Shown piece by piece: positions 23,701-34,767 of a stretch of 64,000 bases of DNA (the first letter of the stretch is position 1; each line of letters opens with the position of its first letter). This DNA is from Ursus arctos (taxonomy: Eukaryota; Chordata; Mammalia; Carnivora; Ursidae). The position numbers and the translations under genes were made by a program. The stretch spans positions 26,097,772 through 26,161,771 of the forward strand of contig NW_026622874.1 of the NCBI RefSeq assembly GCF_023065955.2, read 5' to 3'. Below the pieces are notes generated by a model that searched no databases, was not told where the DNA came from, and was given only the letters and a program-made list of their open reading frames with translations.

Positions 23701-23815
23701 GCACTGATAAATCTATATGACTTTGGTAGATGAGATATATTTGCTATAGCTTATGGACTTTCATACTTTTGCAATAATGTAGACTTCTAAAATGTGTTGT
23801 GTATTTCTTTTACAG

Positions 23816-23846
23816 GATAATGAAGGTCAAACAGCTCTACATTATG
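23816..23846 (+). CDS. ACBD6: ACBD6 penultimate coding exon (31 nt)
   Basis: The 31-nt exon encodes DNEGQTALHY plus the first base of an alanine codon, the start of the second ankyrin repeat of ACBD6. It is bounded by an acceptor ('TTTCTTTTACAG') and a donor (GTAAGA), and its phase joins exactly to the exon at 43905. ACBD6 is a soluble protein with an N-terminal acyl-CoA binding domain and C-terminal ankyrin repeats. It binds long-chain acyl-CoA and, as I recall the literature, supports N-myristoyltransferases. The motif GQTALHYA is the classic ankyrin TALHxA turn. The exon is very short and not a multiple of three, so skipping it would change the reading frame of the last exon. The identification rests on remembered similarity to human ACBD6 plus the perfect exon structure. 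Confidence 0.96.
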
Positions 23847-23940
23847 GTAAGATATTTCCAAATTATTAATAATCATATTAGGAGGTTTTCTCTGTTTATT
23901 TCAACCTTGTCCAACCCTGTGTAGCACTTAGAAAAATGCC

Positions 23941-24775
23941 TGGTCAGTTGGTACAGCCACTGTGGAAAACAATATGGAGGTTCCTCAAAAAATTAAAAAT
24001 AGAATTACCACATGATCCAGTAATTCCACTGCTGTGTATTTACCCAAAGAAAAACAAAAACACTAATTCAAAAAGATATGCACCCCTATGTGTATTGCCG
24101 CATTATTTATAATAGCCAAGATATGGAAGCAACCCAAATGTCCATTGATAGATGAATGGGTAAAGAGGATGTGGTGTGTATGTGTAAATATGTATACACA
24201 CACACACTAGGAAATACTACTCAGCCACAACGGAAGAATGAAATCTTGCTATTTGCAACAACGTGGGTGTGAACCTAAAGGGTATAATGCTAACTGAAAT
24301 AAGTCAGTCAGAGAAAGAAAAATGCCATATGATTTTGCTCATTTAAGAAATTAAGAATTTAAGAAACAAACGAACAAAGGAAAGAAGACACAGACTCTTG
24401 TACAGAGAACAGGGGCACCTGGGTCCCTCAGTCGGTTAAGTGTCCGACTCTTGATCTCAGCTCACGTCTTGATCTCAGGGTCGTGAGTTCAAGCCCCATG
24501 TTGGGCTCCATGCTAGGCTTGGAGCCTGCTTTAAAAAAACAAAAAAACAAACGACCAAAAAAAAAACCCAGAGAACAAACTGGTGGCTGCTAGAGGGGAG
24601 GGGAGTAGGGATATGGGAGTTGATGAAATGGGTAAAGGAGATTAAGGCTATACTTATCTTGAGGAACACTGAGAAATGTATAGTATTGTTGAACCATTAT
24701 GTTGTATATTTGAAACTAGTATAACACTGTTGTTAATGATACTTGAATTTTAAGAAATAATATAAAAAATATAAA
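23941..24775 (+). mobile_element. 5'-truncated L1 with SINE inside
   Basis: The end of L1 ORF2 and the 3' UTR, sense: 'GGTACAGCCACTGTGGAAAA', 'AAAAGATATGCACCCCTATG', 'GCAACCCAAATGTCCATTGA', 'GAACAAACTGGTGGCTGCTA' and 'TGTTGTATATTTGAAACTAG'. A Can-SINE splits it at 24412-24568. A short TACACA microsatellite lies near 24200. Confidence 0.88.
24412..24568 (+). mobile_element. Can-SINE, body-less subtype, inside L1
   Basis: The head 'GGGGCACCTGGGTCCCTCAG' runs to 'TTGGAGCCTGCTTTAAAAAA' with an A-rich tail and no CT-rich body, like the copy at 21022. The 9-bp duplication CAGAGAACA (24403-24411 and 24569-24577) is perfect. Confidence 0.93.
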
Positions 24776-25559
24776 AAGGAAAATGGTCACTAGCAGAAAT
24801 ACACTAATTTTTTTGTTTAAAAATAGATTAATAACCTCTAAAGTTAGAGCTATATTAAAATTCTTATGGGAACCTTCATAGTAAGTTGAGCCTTTCTATA
24901 CCATCATTATTTTGTTTTTGGTACTGTCAACGACAACTGAGATGCTAACCATCGTCACTGTAGGAGCTCCAGTCCTGTAAGAAATCCATCCTTTCATGAT
25001 GTAATTGAAGGGAAGAAAAATAGATTTGATTTTTTAACTCATTTTACTTACTAACTGATTAGCTTAGTTGAGTAATCCTCACTTAACTAATCTATAAAAG
25101 AGAGGATAATCTGTGAGATGGACATAATGTGGCTCTCAAAGAGTATTGGGTAAATTCAGTGAGATAAAAGATATTGAAGTATTTTGTAAATAAAGCACTT
25201 AGTAAAGTATCCTTACTTTTATTCTATTTGGGTGTGAATATGGTTGAGTAAAAGACAACCATCAATATTTAAATCAGATTAAGGATCAACCACCATCAGA
25301 CTTTGGGAGACAGGATACATTAGGCTCTTTCGCCAGTTTTGGCCATCTTGGACCACCATGCAGTAATAAATGACCCAGATGCCCCTGGATATTTTTGTCT
25401 GCTGCTTATTAGCATTTGCTTGGATGTCAGAAACCTCACTGAGTTGTCCAGGAGTCTAAACTATTGGGCTAGCTGGTAATGCTAATAACTATGTTTATCA
25501 GCCTAATAATGAAGATTGAATATCACCAAATGCATGCCGCCAACTGATTATGAGTTTAC
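24776..25559. other. unique intron
   Basis: There is no gene or repeat that I can name. Confidence 0.5.
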
Positions 25560-25607
25560 CTAGTATAACCTGGGTACCAAAACCAGCATAAAAAAAGGAA
25601 ACTTGTG

Positions 25608-25795
25608 GGGGCGCCTGGGTAGCGCAGTCGTTAAGCGTCTGCCTTCAGCTCAGGGCGTGATCCCGGCGTTCCAGGATCGAGTCCCACATCGGGCTCCTTG
25701 GCTAGGAGCCTGCTTCTTCCTCTCCCACTCCCCTGCTGTGTTCCCTCTCTCGCTGGCTGTCTCTCTGTCACATAAATAAATAAAATCTTAAAAAA
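25608..25795 (+). mobile_element. Can-SINE, ursid-like subtype
   Basis: Head 'GGGCGCCTGGGTAGCGCAGT', middle 'CAGGGCGTGATCCCGGCGTT', body 'GTTCCCTCTCTCGCTGGCTG'. The duplication around AAAAGGAAACTTGTG (to 25607) and AAAAGGAAACTCGTG (from 25801) is visible. This head and body form is the best evidence here for an ursid genome. Confidence 0.95.
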
Positions 25796-26057
25796 AAAAA
25801 AAAAAGGAAACTCGTGAGTCAGTCTCACTTTTGAACATATATGTAAAAATCCTAAATAAAATAATAGCAAATGAAATCCATCAGTGTCTTTTTTTAAGAT
25901 GTGATTAAGTTGAATTTTTCCTAGGAATTCAAAGGATTTAACAGTTTAAACATTTATTAATGTAGTTTGCCACATTAGTATATTGAAAAACCATTTGGTC
26001 AATTCAGATGCAGAAAAAGCAATTGAGGAAATTCAATACAGAATGCAATATAAAGAA

Positions 26058-26291
26058 GCAATACAGAAAAGTGGTTAAGACCCCAGGCTCTTAAGCCAGA
26101 CATCTGGGTTCAAATTCTAGTTCTACTACTGAACAGATTATTTAACTTCAATGCACCTGTTTACTTATGGTGAGATAGGAATAATAACCTCAGAGATATG
26201 TTATAAACATATAATGAGCTAATCTATGTAAAGTGCTTAGGACAATGTCCAACACCTTGGAGGTACTCAGTAGATGTTAGCTAATATGATT
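26058..26291 (+). mobile_element. MIR SINE inside old L1
   Basis: A near-full MIR: 'AGTGGTTAAGACCCCAGGCT', 'TCTGGGTTCAAATTCTAGTT', 'GAATAATAACCTCAGAGATA', 'GTAAAGTGCTTAGGACAATG' and 'GGTACTCAGTAGATGTTAGC'. The L1 consensus is continuous across it. Confidence 0.85.
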
Positions 26292-26690
26292 GTTTATGAT
26301 AAAAACTCTTAATAAATGATATGCAAGGAGACTTCTATGGCCTGATTAAATTATATATCAAAAACCTAGTGCAAATATTACTAAAGGTGAAATGTTTGAA
26401 GCATTTCCTTTAAAAACAGGAATGAGAAAAGGACGCCTACCAAAACTAATTTTCTTTAATGTTATATTGGAATCCTAGACTATACAGAAAGAAAAGCAAA
26501 AGAACTAAAAAGTACATGGGATGGACAAAAAGAAACAAAATCATCATTAATCTCAAACAAAATAAGTAGCTACATAGAAATTCAAGAGACTCTGCAGTCA
26601 AATTATTAAAACTAATACAGTTTAACAAAGATGCTGAATAGAAGATCAGTTTTTTAAATTACATTCTTAAACATAGTATAAAAGGTAGAA

Positions 26691-27309
26691 AGTAAATATA
26701 AAGAGCTAAGTCCTAGGCAAGTGCAGTCAAGAGATGGAGGCTCCCTTATCTTGTCCAGCATCCCCCCATGTGGTACACTGACAATATGGAGGCCCTGATC
26801 ACCCTTGCCCTTTCTTGCAAGGTAGTGGCTCCATGCCAGGAGAGGCAAACCAGGCTGCCCCCACACTGCCACCAAGCACAAACTGCTAGAGTAGGGGGAG
26901 GAAGGGTGTCACTCAAAGAGAAGCTTGCTGTTGTCCACACTCCCAGCTCCAGAATCTGACTCAGAGATTTTGCCTGGAGAGAGAAGCAGACTATAAAACA
27001 GCTCCTACTCGCTTCCCAAAGGATCTGACCTCATTTGCAGCAGAGCCTGGAGAAGTTCAAGGCTAAGGGTACTCTCAAAAATAGTGGAGAGGATGGGAGA
27101 ATACTACATCTGGAAGGAGCCTTCATGAGTAAGAAAAATATCAAACACTGACCTTTAAAGAAGCCACAATTTGATTGGGTTGGTTTGTAGGACAATTTGT
27201 GCCCCAGTTGAGTGGTTTCCTTGGAGCACTTTCGATATGTTATCCCACTGTGTTCTGACCTTGAATATCTATTTATAGAAATAGAAGGAATCTATATCTA
27301 TAATCTATA
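26691..27309. other. unassigned intron, maybe old L1 5' region
   Basis: There is no gene. The segment directly precedes a recognisable L1 ORF1 end at 27310 in the same orientation and has the CT/GC-richer texture of an L1 5' region, but I cannot show similarity. Confidence 0.35.
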
Positions 27310-29095
27310 TCTAGCAAAACTGTCTTTCAAAAATGAAGATGGAATAAAGTCTTTCCCAGATAACAAAAACTGAGAGAATTCGTTGCTAGCACACCTATCT
27401 GACAAGAAATACTAAAGGAAAATATTCAAACTAAAAGCAAATGACCCAAAAAGTAATTCAAATCCATATGAAAAACAAAGAACGCTCATAAATACAATCG
27501 TACAGTTATAAAAGACAGTATAAAGCATACTTTTTTCTCTTTTCTTTCCTTAACTGATTTTAAAAAGTAGTATCTAAAATAATATGTATATAATGTATTA
27601 TTGGGCCCAAAACATATAGAAGTATAATATATTTGCCAGTAACAGCCTAAAGGAGATGGGTGAGAACAAAGTTATAATGGGTTAAGAAAGTGATTACAGA
27701 TGTTAAAGTAATTGTAATAATGTCTTGTTGGATTTGTAACATTAATAATTGTAACAGGTATAACAATACTACCACCAAAAGAGGGAAAATGCAGTAGGGA
27801 TATATGGGAGTAATGTTTCTACATATCACTGGAATTAAGCTGAGCATAAATCTGAAGCTGGAGTTAAAACGTTTATGTGGTAAACCCTAGAGTAACCCTA
27901 AAGAAAACCCTAGAGTAATCACTAAAGAGAAAACTCAAAATAGACAATTCAAGAATAATAGTTGGAGATTGCAGCACCCCACTTTCAATAATGGATAGGG
28001 CAGCTAAACAGAAGGTGAACAAGGAAATGGAAGACCTGAACAACACTATAAATCAAAGATCTAACAGACATCTATGAAACGCTCCATCCAATGACAACAG
28101 AATATATATTCTTTTCAAGCGCACATAGAGTGTTCTTCAGGATACACAATATGAAGGCCATGAAACAACCTCAGTAAATTTAAAAGAATAGAAATGATAC
28201 AGTGTATGTTCTCCAAACACAGTGGACTGAAATTAGATATCAAGACTTGAAAACTCACAAAATGAGAAAACTAATCAACACACTCTTAAGTAACAAGTGA
28301 GTCAAGAAGGAGGAAATTAAAAGAGAAATCAGAAAATACTTTGAGATGAATGGAAATGAACGTAACACATGCCGAAACTTACGGAGTGCAGCTAAAGCAG
28401 TGCTTGCAGAGAAATTTATAGCTGTGAATGCCTATGTTAAGAAAGAAGAAAAATCTCGAATCAGTAACTAACTTAACCTTCCTCTTTAAGACACTGGAGA
28501 AGAGTAAACAAAGCCTAAAGAAAGCAGAAAGAATAATAGAGATTAGAGTAGAAATAAATGAAATAGAGAATAGAAAAACAATAGAGAAAATCAACAAACT
28601 AAAAATTAGTTCTTTGAAGCAAAAGAACCAGCTGGTCAACCCACAGAATCATGAAAAATAATACATTGTTGTATTTAAGCCACTAGATTTTGAGTGGTTT
28701 GTTATACTACAGTAGATAACCAAACAGCACACCCCATACACATAAATCAATTTTAGGTGAATTGGATGCATATATAAAGAAAAGCAAAATTACAAACTTT
28801 TAGATGAATAGGATAAGGAATGGTTTGTTGGTTTTTTTTTAATAGATTTTATTTATTTGTCAGAGAGAGAGTGCACACATAAGCAGGCGGAGCTGCAAGC
28901 AGAGGGAAAAGCAGGCTCCCCACTGAGCAAGGAGCCCGATGCAGAACTCGATCCCAGGACTGACCTGAGCTGAAGGCAGACGCTTAACCAAATGAGCCAC
29001 CCAGGCGTCCCATGGAGTGGTTTCTTAAGAAAACACTCAAAAATGCAAATCATAATTTAAATTATGATAAGTATATTAAAATTTTAAACTTAAAC
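27310..29095 (+). mobile_element. old L1, ORF1 end to ORF2
   Basis: The end of L1 ORF1 ('AACAAAAACTGAGAGAATTC', 'CAAGAAATACTAAAGGAAAA') is followed by the inter-ORF region. The endonuclease start of ORF2 follows ('TTGCAGCACCCCACTTTCAA', 'CAACAGAATATATATTCTTT') and then 'GTGCAGCTAAAGCAGTGCTT', 'GAGATTAGAGTAGAAATAAA' and 'CCATACACATAAATCAATTT'. The reading frames are full of stops. A SINE splits it at 28830-29013. Confidence 0.72.
28830..29013 (-). mobile_element. Can-SINE inside old L1
   Basis: Antisense SINE, T run then 'ATTTTATTTATTTGTCAGAG', with the head ending 'GAGCCACCCAGGCGTCCC'. The duplication is GGAATGGTTTGTT (28817-28829) against GGAGTGGTTTCTT (29014-29026). Confidence 0.92.
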
Positions 29096-29189
29096 AGAAA
29101 CTGTAGAAACATCTAAGCCAGACTGATTGCGCCCTTGAGAATGTAGATGAGTCACTCTGTCATCCCTAGGTAACCGTTAGGGGTGAATG

Positions 29190-29620
29190 CCTTGCGGAGG
29201 TGGGAATGTGTCCATTTAAGCGTGGTATATGCAAAATGCATTTCTAGATAGCAACAGGATTGGATTTTCCAAAGGTCTTCCTGACTGGCTTCAAAATAAG
29301 CTATATTTTATTTATGTATTAATATGGAAAAATCTCTGTATGGAAGATACATTGTTAAGTGAAAGGATTAAGGTGCAGAGCAGTGTATATAAATATATCT
29401 GTACTTACTTGCTAGTAACTGCATAAGATATCTCTGGAAGGGTACACGAAAAGCCAGTGTTGGTTGCCTGAGGGAAGAGGAACTGCAGGGCTAGAATACA
29501 AGCATAGGATAAAAAGGTTTTCCTATAAACCCTTTAATAACTTCTCTATTTGGTGATTCTTTATATATATGGAAGAGAAATTGTTATATATAATTTGTCT
29601 GAAAATTAATTTTAAATTCT
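29190..29620 (+). mobile_element. old L1-type 3' region
   Basis: The blocks 'GTGTATATAAATATATCTGT', 'AAGATATCTCTGGAAGGGTA', 'GTGTTGGTTGCCTGAGGGAA' and 'AACCCTTTAATAACTTCTC' follow a common old LINE 3' region ('ctggaaggatacacaagaaac...'). The family is uncertain. Confidence 0.45.
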
Positions 29621-29744
29621 TTGAAATCACAATATCATAAGCTCTATTAGTACTGTGAATATGACTTACTTTCTTAATTATATTTCATTCATTCAACGAA
29701 TATTTTTGAGCATCTGCTATTTGCTAAATAAAATATACCAAAAA

Positions 29745-31180
29745 TCCTCTATAAAGGTGAAGGGACGTCCCCAGACTTAGGTGTCTTGAACTCCCACCCA
29801 ATATGCAAGGATGAGACAACCATAATGGTAAGTGTGTGAGCTAACGCTGCATCTAAACTGGGAAAACTGTGGGCTTGGATTTCAGTGGCACCAAACCCTG
29901 GAAACGATGCTTCCTGAATGAGAAATAATGAGGCGTTGAAACTGAGACCCTGCACATAAGCCAGGACACTCAAAGGGCTACACCCTCAGTTTAGAAAAAA
30001 ATAATAATAGTTACATTAGAAAAAGTTGGCCCACTAGTATAAGGAAGGAAGACGAAGAAGCTAATCAGCCACACACCAGAATTTTGAGTGGGGGGAAAAG
30101 GCTCCATCTCATGTGAGTTTGGGGTTTAAATTTATACTCTGATTGCTTCATAAATCCTCAAGTCAAGAAATTAACGTAATAAGTGTACAGGCTGGTTACC
30201 CATGAGGGACCTGGGAAAAGCAAATGCTAAACTTCTCTTGCAGGACACCTCCTCCACCAGAGCAGCACAAAATTGCTACAGAAAGAAGCCCTGCTAAAAA
30301 TGAGCTTATAATCCAAAACTACAAAGTATACTTAGGTGATTGTCAGCGGACATAGTAAACCTCAGGACTAGACTTCGAAGAACTTCAGTAGTTTTACTGA
30401 AGAAATTATCAGAAGTTGGTATAAAATCAATGGATGAAAAACATAAGAACAAGACAGAACAGGCAGATTTGAGAACCAAAAGAACTTCAATAAATAAAAA
30501 ATACAGAAATTTCACAATGGATAGGTTAAAATGCAGAACTGGCAAAAGTCTTTTTTAAAAAATGGTGAACAGAAAGGTAGTTCTAAATGGCAGCACAGAA
30601 GATAAAGAGATGGAAATGTGGAAGAGACATTGAGTGTAAAATAGTGAAGTCCAGCATTTTTAAATAGGAGTTCCAGAAGGAGAAAGTAGGTAAGAATCAA
30701 TATTTGAAGATACATTTATTAATAATTTCTGTAACTGATAAAATGCTCCAATCTTCAGATGCAGGAATTATGAGATCTGATCAGGTAAGATATTCATCCA
30801 ATGGAATTCTATACAGCAATAAACAAGAACTACAACTACGTGCAACACCTTGGATGAATCTCACAGACGTACTGTTGAGTTCAAGGTGCCAGACACAAAA
30901 GAGTACAACTGTATGCATCCATTTATATAAAGGTCAAAAACAGGAAAAACTCATCTCCAGCATTAGTAAACAGGAGAATGGTTTCCTTGGGGTAATGGAT
31001 AGGCAGTAAGGTAGTGTTTGGAAGGGGTTAACAGGGGAGCAATGCTTCTGAGATTCTAATGATCTGATTCTTGATCTGTGTGCTAGTTAGTTATGTGGAT
31101 AATTTCATGTTAAGAAAATTTGTATATATGATTTTGGTCCTCTTCTGTATTTAATTTATATATACTCTAATAAAATGTTA
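29745..31180 (+). mobile_element. old L1/HAL1-like element, ORF1 joined to 3' end
   Basis: The 5' region (29745-30300) is followed by an ORF1-like part ('AGCGGACATAGTAAACCTCA', 'ATTATCAGAAGTTGGTATAA', 'GAACAGGCAGATTTGAGAAC', 'AGTTCCAGAAGGAGAAAGTA'). An L1 3' end then follows directly ('GGAATTCTATACAGCAATAA', 'ACACCTTGGATGAATCTCAC', 'CCATTTATATAAAGGTCAAA', 'AATAAAATGTTAAAACTCC'). ORF2 is absent between them. That is the layout of HAL1 (half-L1) or of a large deletion. Confidence 0.5.
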
Positions 31181-31201
31181 AAACTCCAGACCCAGATAGA
31201 T

Positions 31202-31261
31202 AGAAGGTGGTGGTGGTGGTACCGTTTTCATTGAAGGTGGTGGTGGTGGTACTGTTTTCAT
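31202..31261. repeat. tandem duplication, 30-bp unit with (GGT)n
   Basis: Two adjacent copies of a 30-bp unit starting 'GAAGGTGGTGGTGGTGGTAC' and ending 'GTTTTCATT'. They differ at one internal base (ACC versus ACT) and at the end. Confidence 0.85.
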
Positions 31262-31269
31262 ATATATAA

Positions 31270-31430
31270 TCTCTTAACCTTTCTAACAGATGTCTGAGCT
31301 AGGTCTTGTTTCTACATTTGCAAATAAAAAACTGAAGTCTGGAGGGGCCAAGTGACCTTGACAGGGTAGTACAAGTTGTAGGAGCAGAGCCAAAACACTT
31401 GTCCAGGTCTTCTGATTCCACTTCCAGTCG
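31270..31430 (-). mobile_element. MIR SINE
   Basis: Antisense MIR: 'TTTGCAAATAAAAAACTGAA', 'GGGGCCAAGTGACCTTGACA', 'GGAGCAGAGCCAAAACACTT', 'CAGGTCTTCTGATTCCACTT'. Confidence 0.7.
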
Positions 31431-31987
31431 CGTTTCCGTAATTTCATAAATAATTACAGCCCCGGTATCCTTTTAAAGCAGACATTATTTTCTGGAGGAT
31501 AATCTTTTATAGAAATAAATTAAAATTCTTTATCATTGGTCACCTTAGTGAGTCAAGGCTATTTTTCAGAACTGTACTTTATCAATATCTGTGTCCATCC
31601 ATGTGCTTTTATATTCTTATTTCTGTTCACTGAGAGTTTCAACATTAACAAAAATTATCTCTGATTCTGCCCAAAATTGATCTAGTAAAACAACCTCTAT
31701 CTCTGTCTCTCAGATTATATTATTCATTGCAGAAAGAACAAAACAAATACCATGTATATTATAATCAAGATAATTAAACACTAAAATAATATCATTAGTT
31801 AAGAGGCTTTGACATTACAAATATATAAAACTAAAATATTCTGACAACTCAGGAATATTTCATGAAATTAAGATTTTAAATTTAATTAATAATCACTTAT
31901 AGGAGTGATTCATTTTTAATTAAGATTTTTTACTAGGTCACTAGACTTCTGCCAGTTTTTAAGGTCATCAAAACAGAGTTGGCCATG
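31431..31987. other. unique AT-rich intron
   Basis: There is no gene or repeat that I can name. Confidence 0.5.
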
Positions 31988-32105
31988 TAATAATAATAAT
32001 AACCATTTATTAAACACTATGTGCCAGGGAATCTGCTAGATATAATTTATCCATTTAGTCACTTAGTATTATTTACCCTTTTTTATTTAATAGGTACTCT
32101 GTAGC
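31988..32105 (-). mobile_element. MIR SINE fragment
   Basis: The antisense MIR 3' half, 'CCATTTATTAAACACTATGT' then 'GCCAGGGAATCTGCTAGATA', is preceded by AAT repeats. Confidence 0.6.
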
Positions 32106-33209
32106 TATTTTTTTATTTGATTTTAAGACCCTTAACCTATTTTTGTAACTTTCATAAAACTCTAAGTATAGTTAAATCCAGTAAGTACAGACAATGTTGG
32201 GGATATCTTAGGGGCTTAGCTATTATTTTTTATGAATTACAGTTTGGCTTGACAGCTGTCCTTGTGTTGACAGCTCTTCTGATTATAGCAGTTGTCAAAC
32301 TCCATCCTTAAGCAGGTTGTAAATCCTGGCTTTTTCCGATTAAAACTGGGTCAGAGCCAATGGCAGGTTAACTAGAGGCCAGTATTCTACTACTGTATGT
32401 CTTCACTAGTTCATTCTAAATAGGCTTTGCATAGCAGCATACTAAAACCCTTACTTGCCTCTATTTCACTTTGGTGTTTTTTAATCTTCAGATATCAGTC
32501 CTCCTGTTGTTTTGTGATTAAACACGGGTCTTGCTGAAGAGTATATTAGTGTAAGTGTGGTCTTCCTTGTAAATGGCCTGTTAGCCTTCCCCTCCTCTCC
32601 CTCCACTGGGAATACTAACATCATTGCATCTGTGTCTCCCAGGGGAAATCAAGGCTTTTCCTTGCACGTGCAGTCATGTGATTTCAGAGTGGGCAGGCTT
32701 TGTATCCTCATGAGCCCTCGGTCTTCCACGTAAAGCACCATCTGTTCTGTTCCTTCCACGCTGTTACAGGGCAGTGGGAGGAGGCATTAGAGTGAAAATA
32801 AATAAAATAAAAAAAAGAAAGAAATTCATCATCAAAACCCTGAGGATTAATGGAGTCAGAAGGCTCACTGCTCTGAATGAAAATTCATCTTCACCTGTGC
32901 CAGTGTCAGGGCTGCCTCTATGGCACTTGACAAATAGAGGTTCCCAGGGTACCATAAATTCAGCAACTGTTCTAATCCCTATAGACTTGCTCAAGCTTTT
33001 CCGAGACAGGCTTATGACTGTTTTTGTATTTCCCAGCACATTGTGGGCACCAATGTATCCCCTCATTAATTTGGCAAAATGTTAGCACCCTTCTCATCTC
33101 TCTCGCATCGCCTTTCCCTTTGTCCATTTTGAGGGGACGGGCAGCTCACACGTTTCTGAAAGATGACTCTGCCTTGTGAATTGTGCTTTACTGAAGATGC
33201 CAAAGGCGG
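32106..33209. other. unique intron
   Basis: There is no gene. Open frames of about 100 codons on both strands around 32764-33085 overlap each other and have no recognisable similarity. Confidence 0.5.
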
Positions 33210-33310
33210 AGAAATCAATTAACTAATGAATTTTGAGCAAATACTAAGTTCCCAGCACTGTGCTAGATGGAGAAGAGAACATAACAAAGCGTGTAATCAA
33301 GTAGCTCACC
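33210..33310 (+). repeat. ancient repeat fragment
   Basis: The blocks 'TTTGAGCAAATACTAAGTTC' and 'CAGCACTGTGCTAGATGGAG' belong to the same old repeat type as 7900. A second short 'TTTGTTGGGCACCTATCTTT' follows at about 33350. Confidence 0.4.
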
Positions 33311-34752
33311 ACCTAAGTGGGGGTACAAAGCATAGTTTTTCCAAAAGCTATTTGTTGGGCACCTATCTTTGCCAGTTGGCTCTGTGCTAAACAAACATAA
33401 TTGATGCCTTCCTCATACCAGGATGAGATTCACCTGTGTGGTGTCCTCTTATCCCTTAAATCGCACTCACCTTTGTTAGGTTAGGGGATTGTTAGATAGC
33501 CTGCTTAGCCTTTTCTCAGCTGGTTGGCTGTGCTCCTCTGGATGTGGAACTTAAAAGCGTAAGCTCTATTCCTGAGTTCGTACTGCCACATTATACCATC
33601 TCTCACTGTTGGAAAAGTCACTTCACTCTGTGGCACAGATGAAAGTAATGCTTCCTTGTCTGAGACGGCCGGCGTAGTGTCTTCAGCTGTAGTTCTCATC
33701 GATGTAGCCTTGATCTTCCTGCTTAGGGGTCTCAAGTGTTGGGTTAGATTTGAGAAGTGTGATCTGACAACGGTAGTTATTATCCTGTATTACAGATTTA
33801 TACCCTGGGAAATTTATTCCTCTGATACTGCTTTAAAAGTTCCAATTTTAAAACCTAACCAAGTGTTTCTTACAGTAAGTTGAGACTGATAGCTGCAGCA
33901 AAAAGGTTAAATGATTATTTCTCAGAATATAGATGTCAGGTAGCTAGTTCTATGCAGGATAAAACCCTCTTCTCACAACTACTTGATACTAGGCAATGTG
34001 TCTTTAACTTTGTTACATTTTATAAGAGACTGCCTTCCATTGGAATCTAATTTGGTGTACAGTGATTCATGGTAAAACCTCTGGAAATGTAAAATTAAAA
34101 TGTCCATAATATTATTTGGGGAAGATTATTTTAAATTCTTTAAGAGATATTATAATCCTACATAATTTCTGTTGAGTCCTGAGCCTTGGTAAAGATATTC
34201 TGTCTCCGCCATCCTCCTGTCTGTGACCTACCGTAGCAAAATATGATCTTAGCCCATTAACACCTGTCCTGGGACTGGAATAGGCAATTCTTGCCTTTTT
34301 CTACCTTTTCTCCTACTCTCTTATTTATTCATTCATTCATTCATCAAATGTTAATTTAACATTGATAATCCTGATAGCCTTCTAAGAAATCCCGCACCAC
34401 TAGAGACAGAGATAGCATTCTCAAATGGTCTGACTTTAGCTCAGAGTAAAATTCTGTCCTCCACCTCTGTTCACTTAGAACTACCTCTGAGCCTGTGCTA
34501 TTATGGAGTAGAGTTTGGTACCTGAGTTTGTCAGGGTGGGTAATACAAAGGATCGCCAAAGCTGTCCCAAGTTTATAACTCATCACAACCTGATTTTGGC
34601 TGCTGGCTTTATGCCATTTTTTAGCATTATAGCAGGGAGCCCAGAGCTGGAAGCAGCCACCAGCAGAGTAAGGAGTCAAGGGAGCCAGAGAAACTATCCT
34701 TATCTGAGTAACAACAAAGAGCAAAAGAAGAAATATCACTGCTAAATCATCT
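33311..34752. other. intron, little recognisable
   Basis: There is no gene. A short (TTCA)n run lies at about 34328-34345. A 134-codon frame on the minus strand (34760-34356) has no recognisable similarity. Confidence 0.45.
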
Positions 34753-34767
34753 AAAACCAAACTCCCA

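Larger units (their letters stand above)
1..23815 (+). other. ACBD6: ACBD6 penultimate intron (3' part)
   Basis: This is the intronic sequence upstream of the 31-nt ACBD6 exon at 23816. The intron begins outside the window. It ends in a good acceptor, a T-rich tract closing with 'TTTCTTTTACAG' at 23815. I found no other ACBD6 exon in it: the acyl-CoA binding domain and first ankyrin repeat exons must lie to the left. Most recognisable content is mobile elements, listed separately; the rest looks like ordinary unique intron. Confidence 0.9.
25560..26690 (+). mobile_element. old L1 ORF2 fragment with MIR and SINE inside
   Basis: Decayed L1 ORF2 in sense: 'GTACCAAAACCAGCATAAAA', 'AATCCTAAATAAAATAATAG', 'CAGATGCAGAAAAAGCAATT', then after a MIR 'GATAAAAACTCTTAATAAAT', 'AGGAATGAGAAAAGGACGCC' and 'AATAAGTAGCTACATAGAAA'. 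It covers the part of the reverse transcriptase around the finger and palm. It is split by a SINE (25608-25795) and a MIR (26058-26291). Confidence 0.72.

Noticed and set aside
31202..31261. Direct repeats that might suggest a CRISPR-like array
   Set aside because: Only two adjacent units with no spacers in a mammalian intron; a simple tandem duplication.
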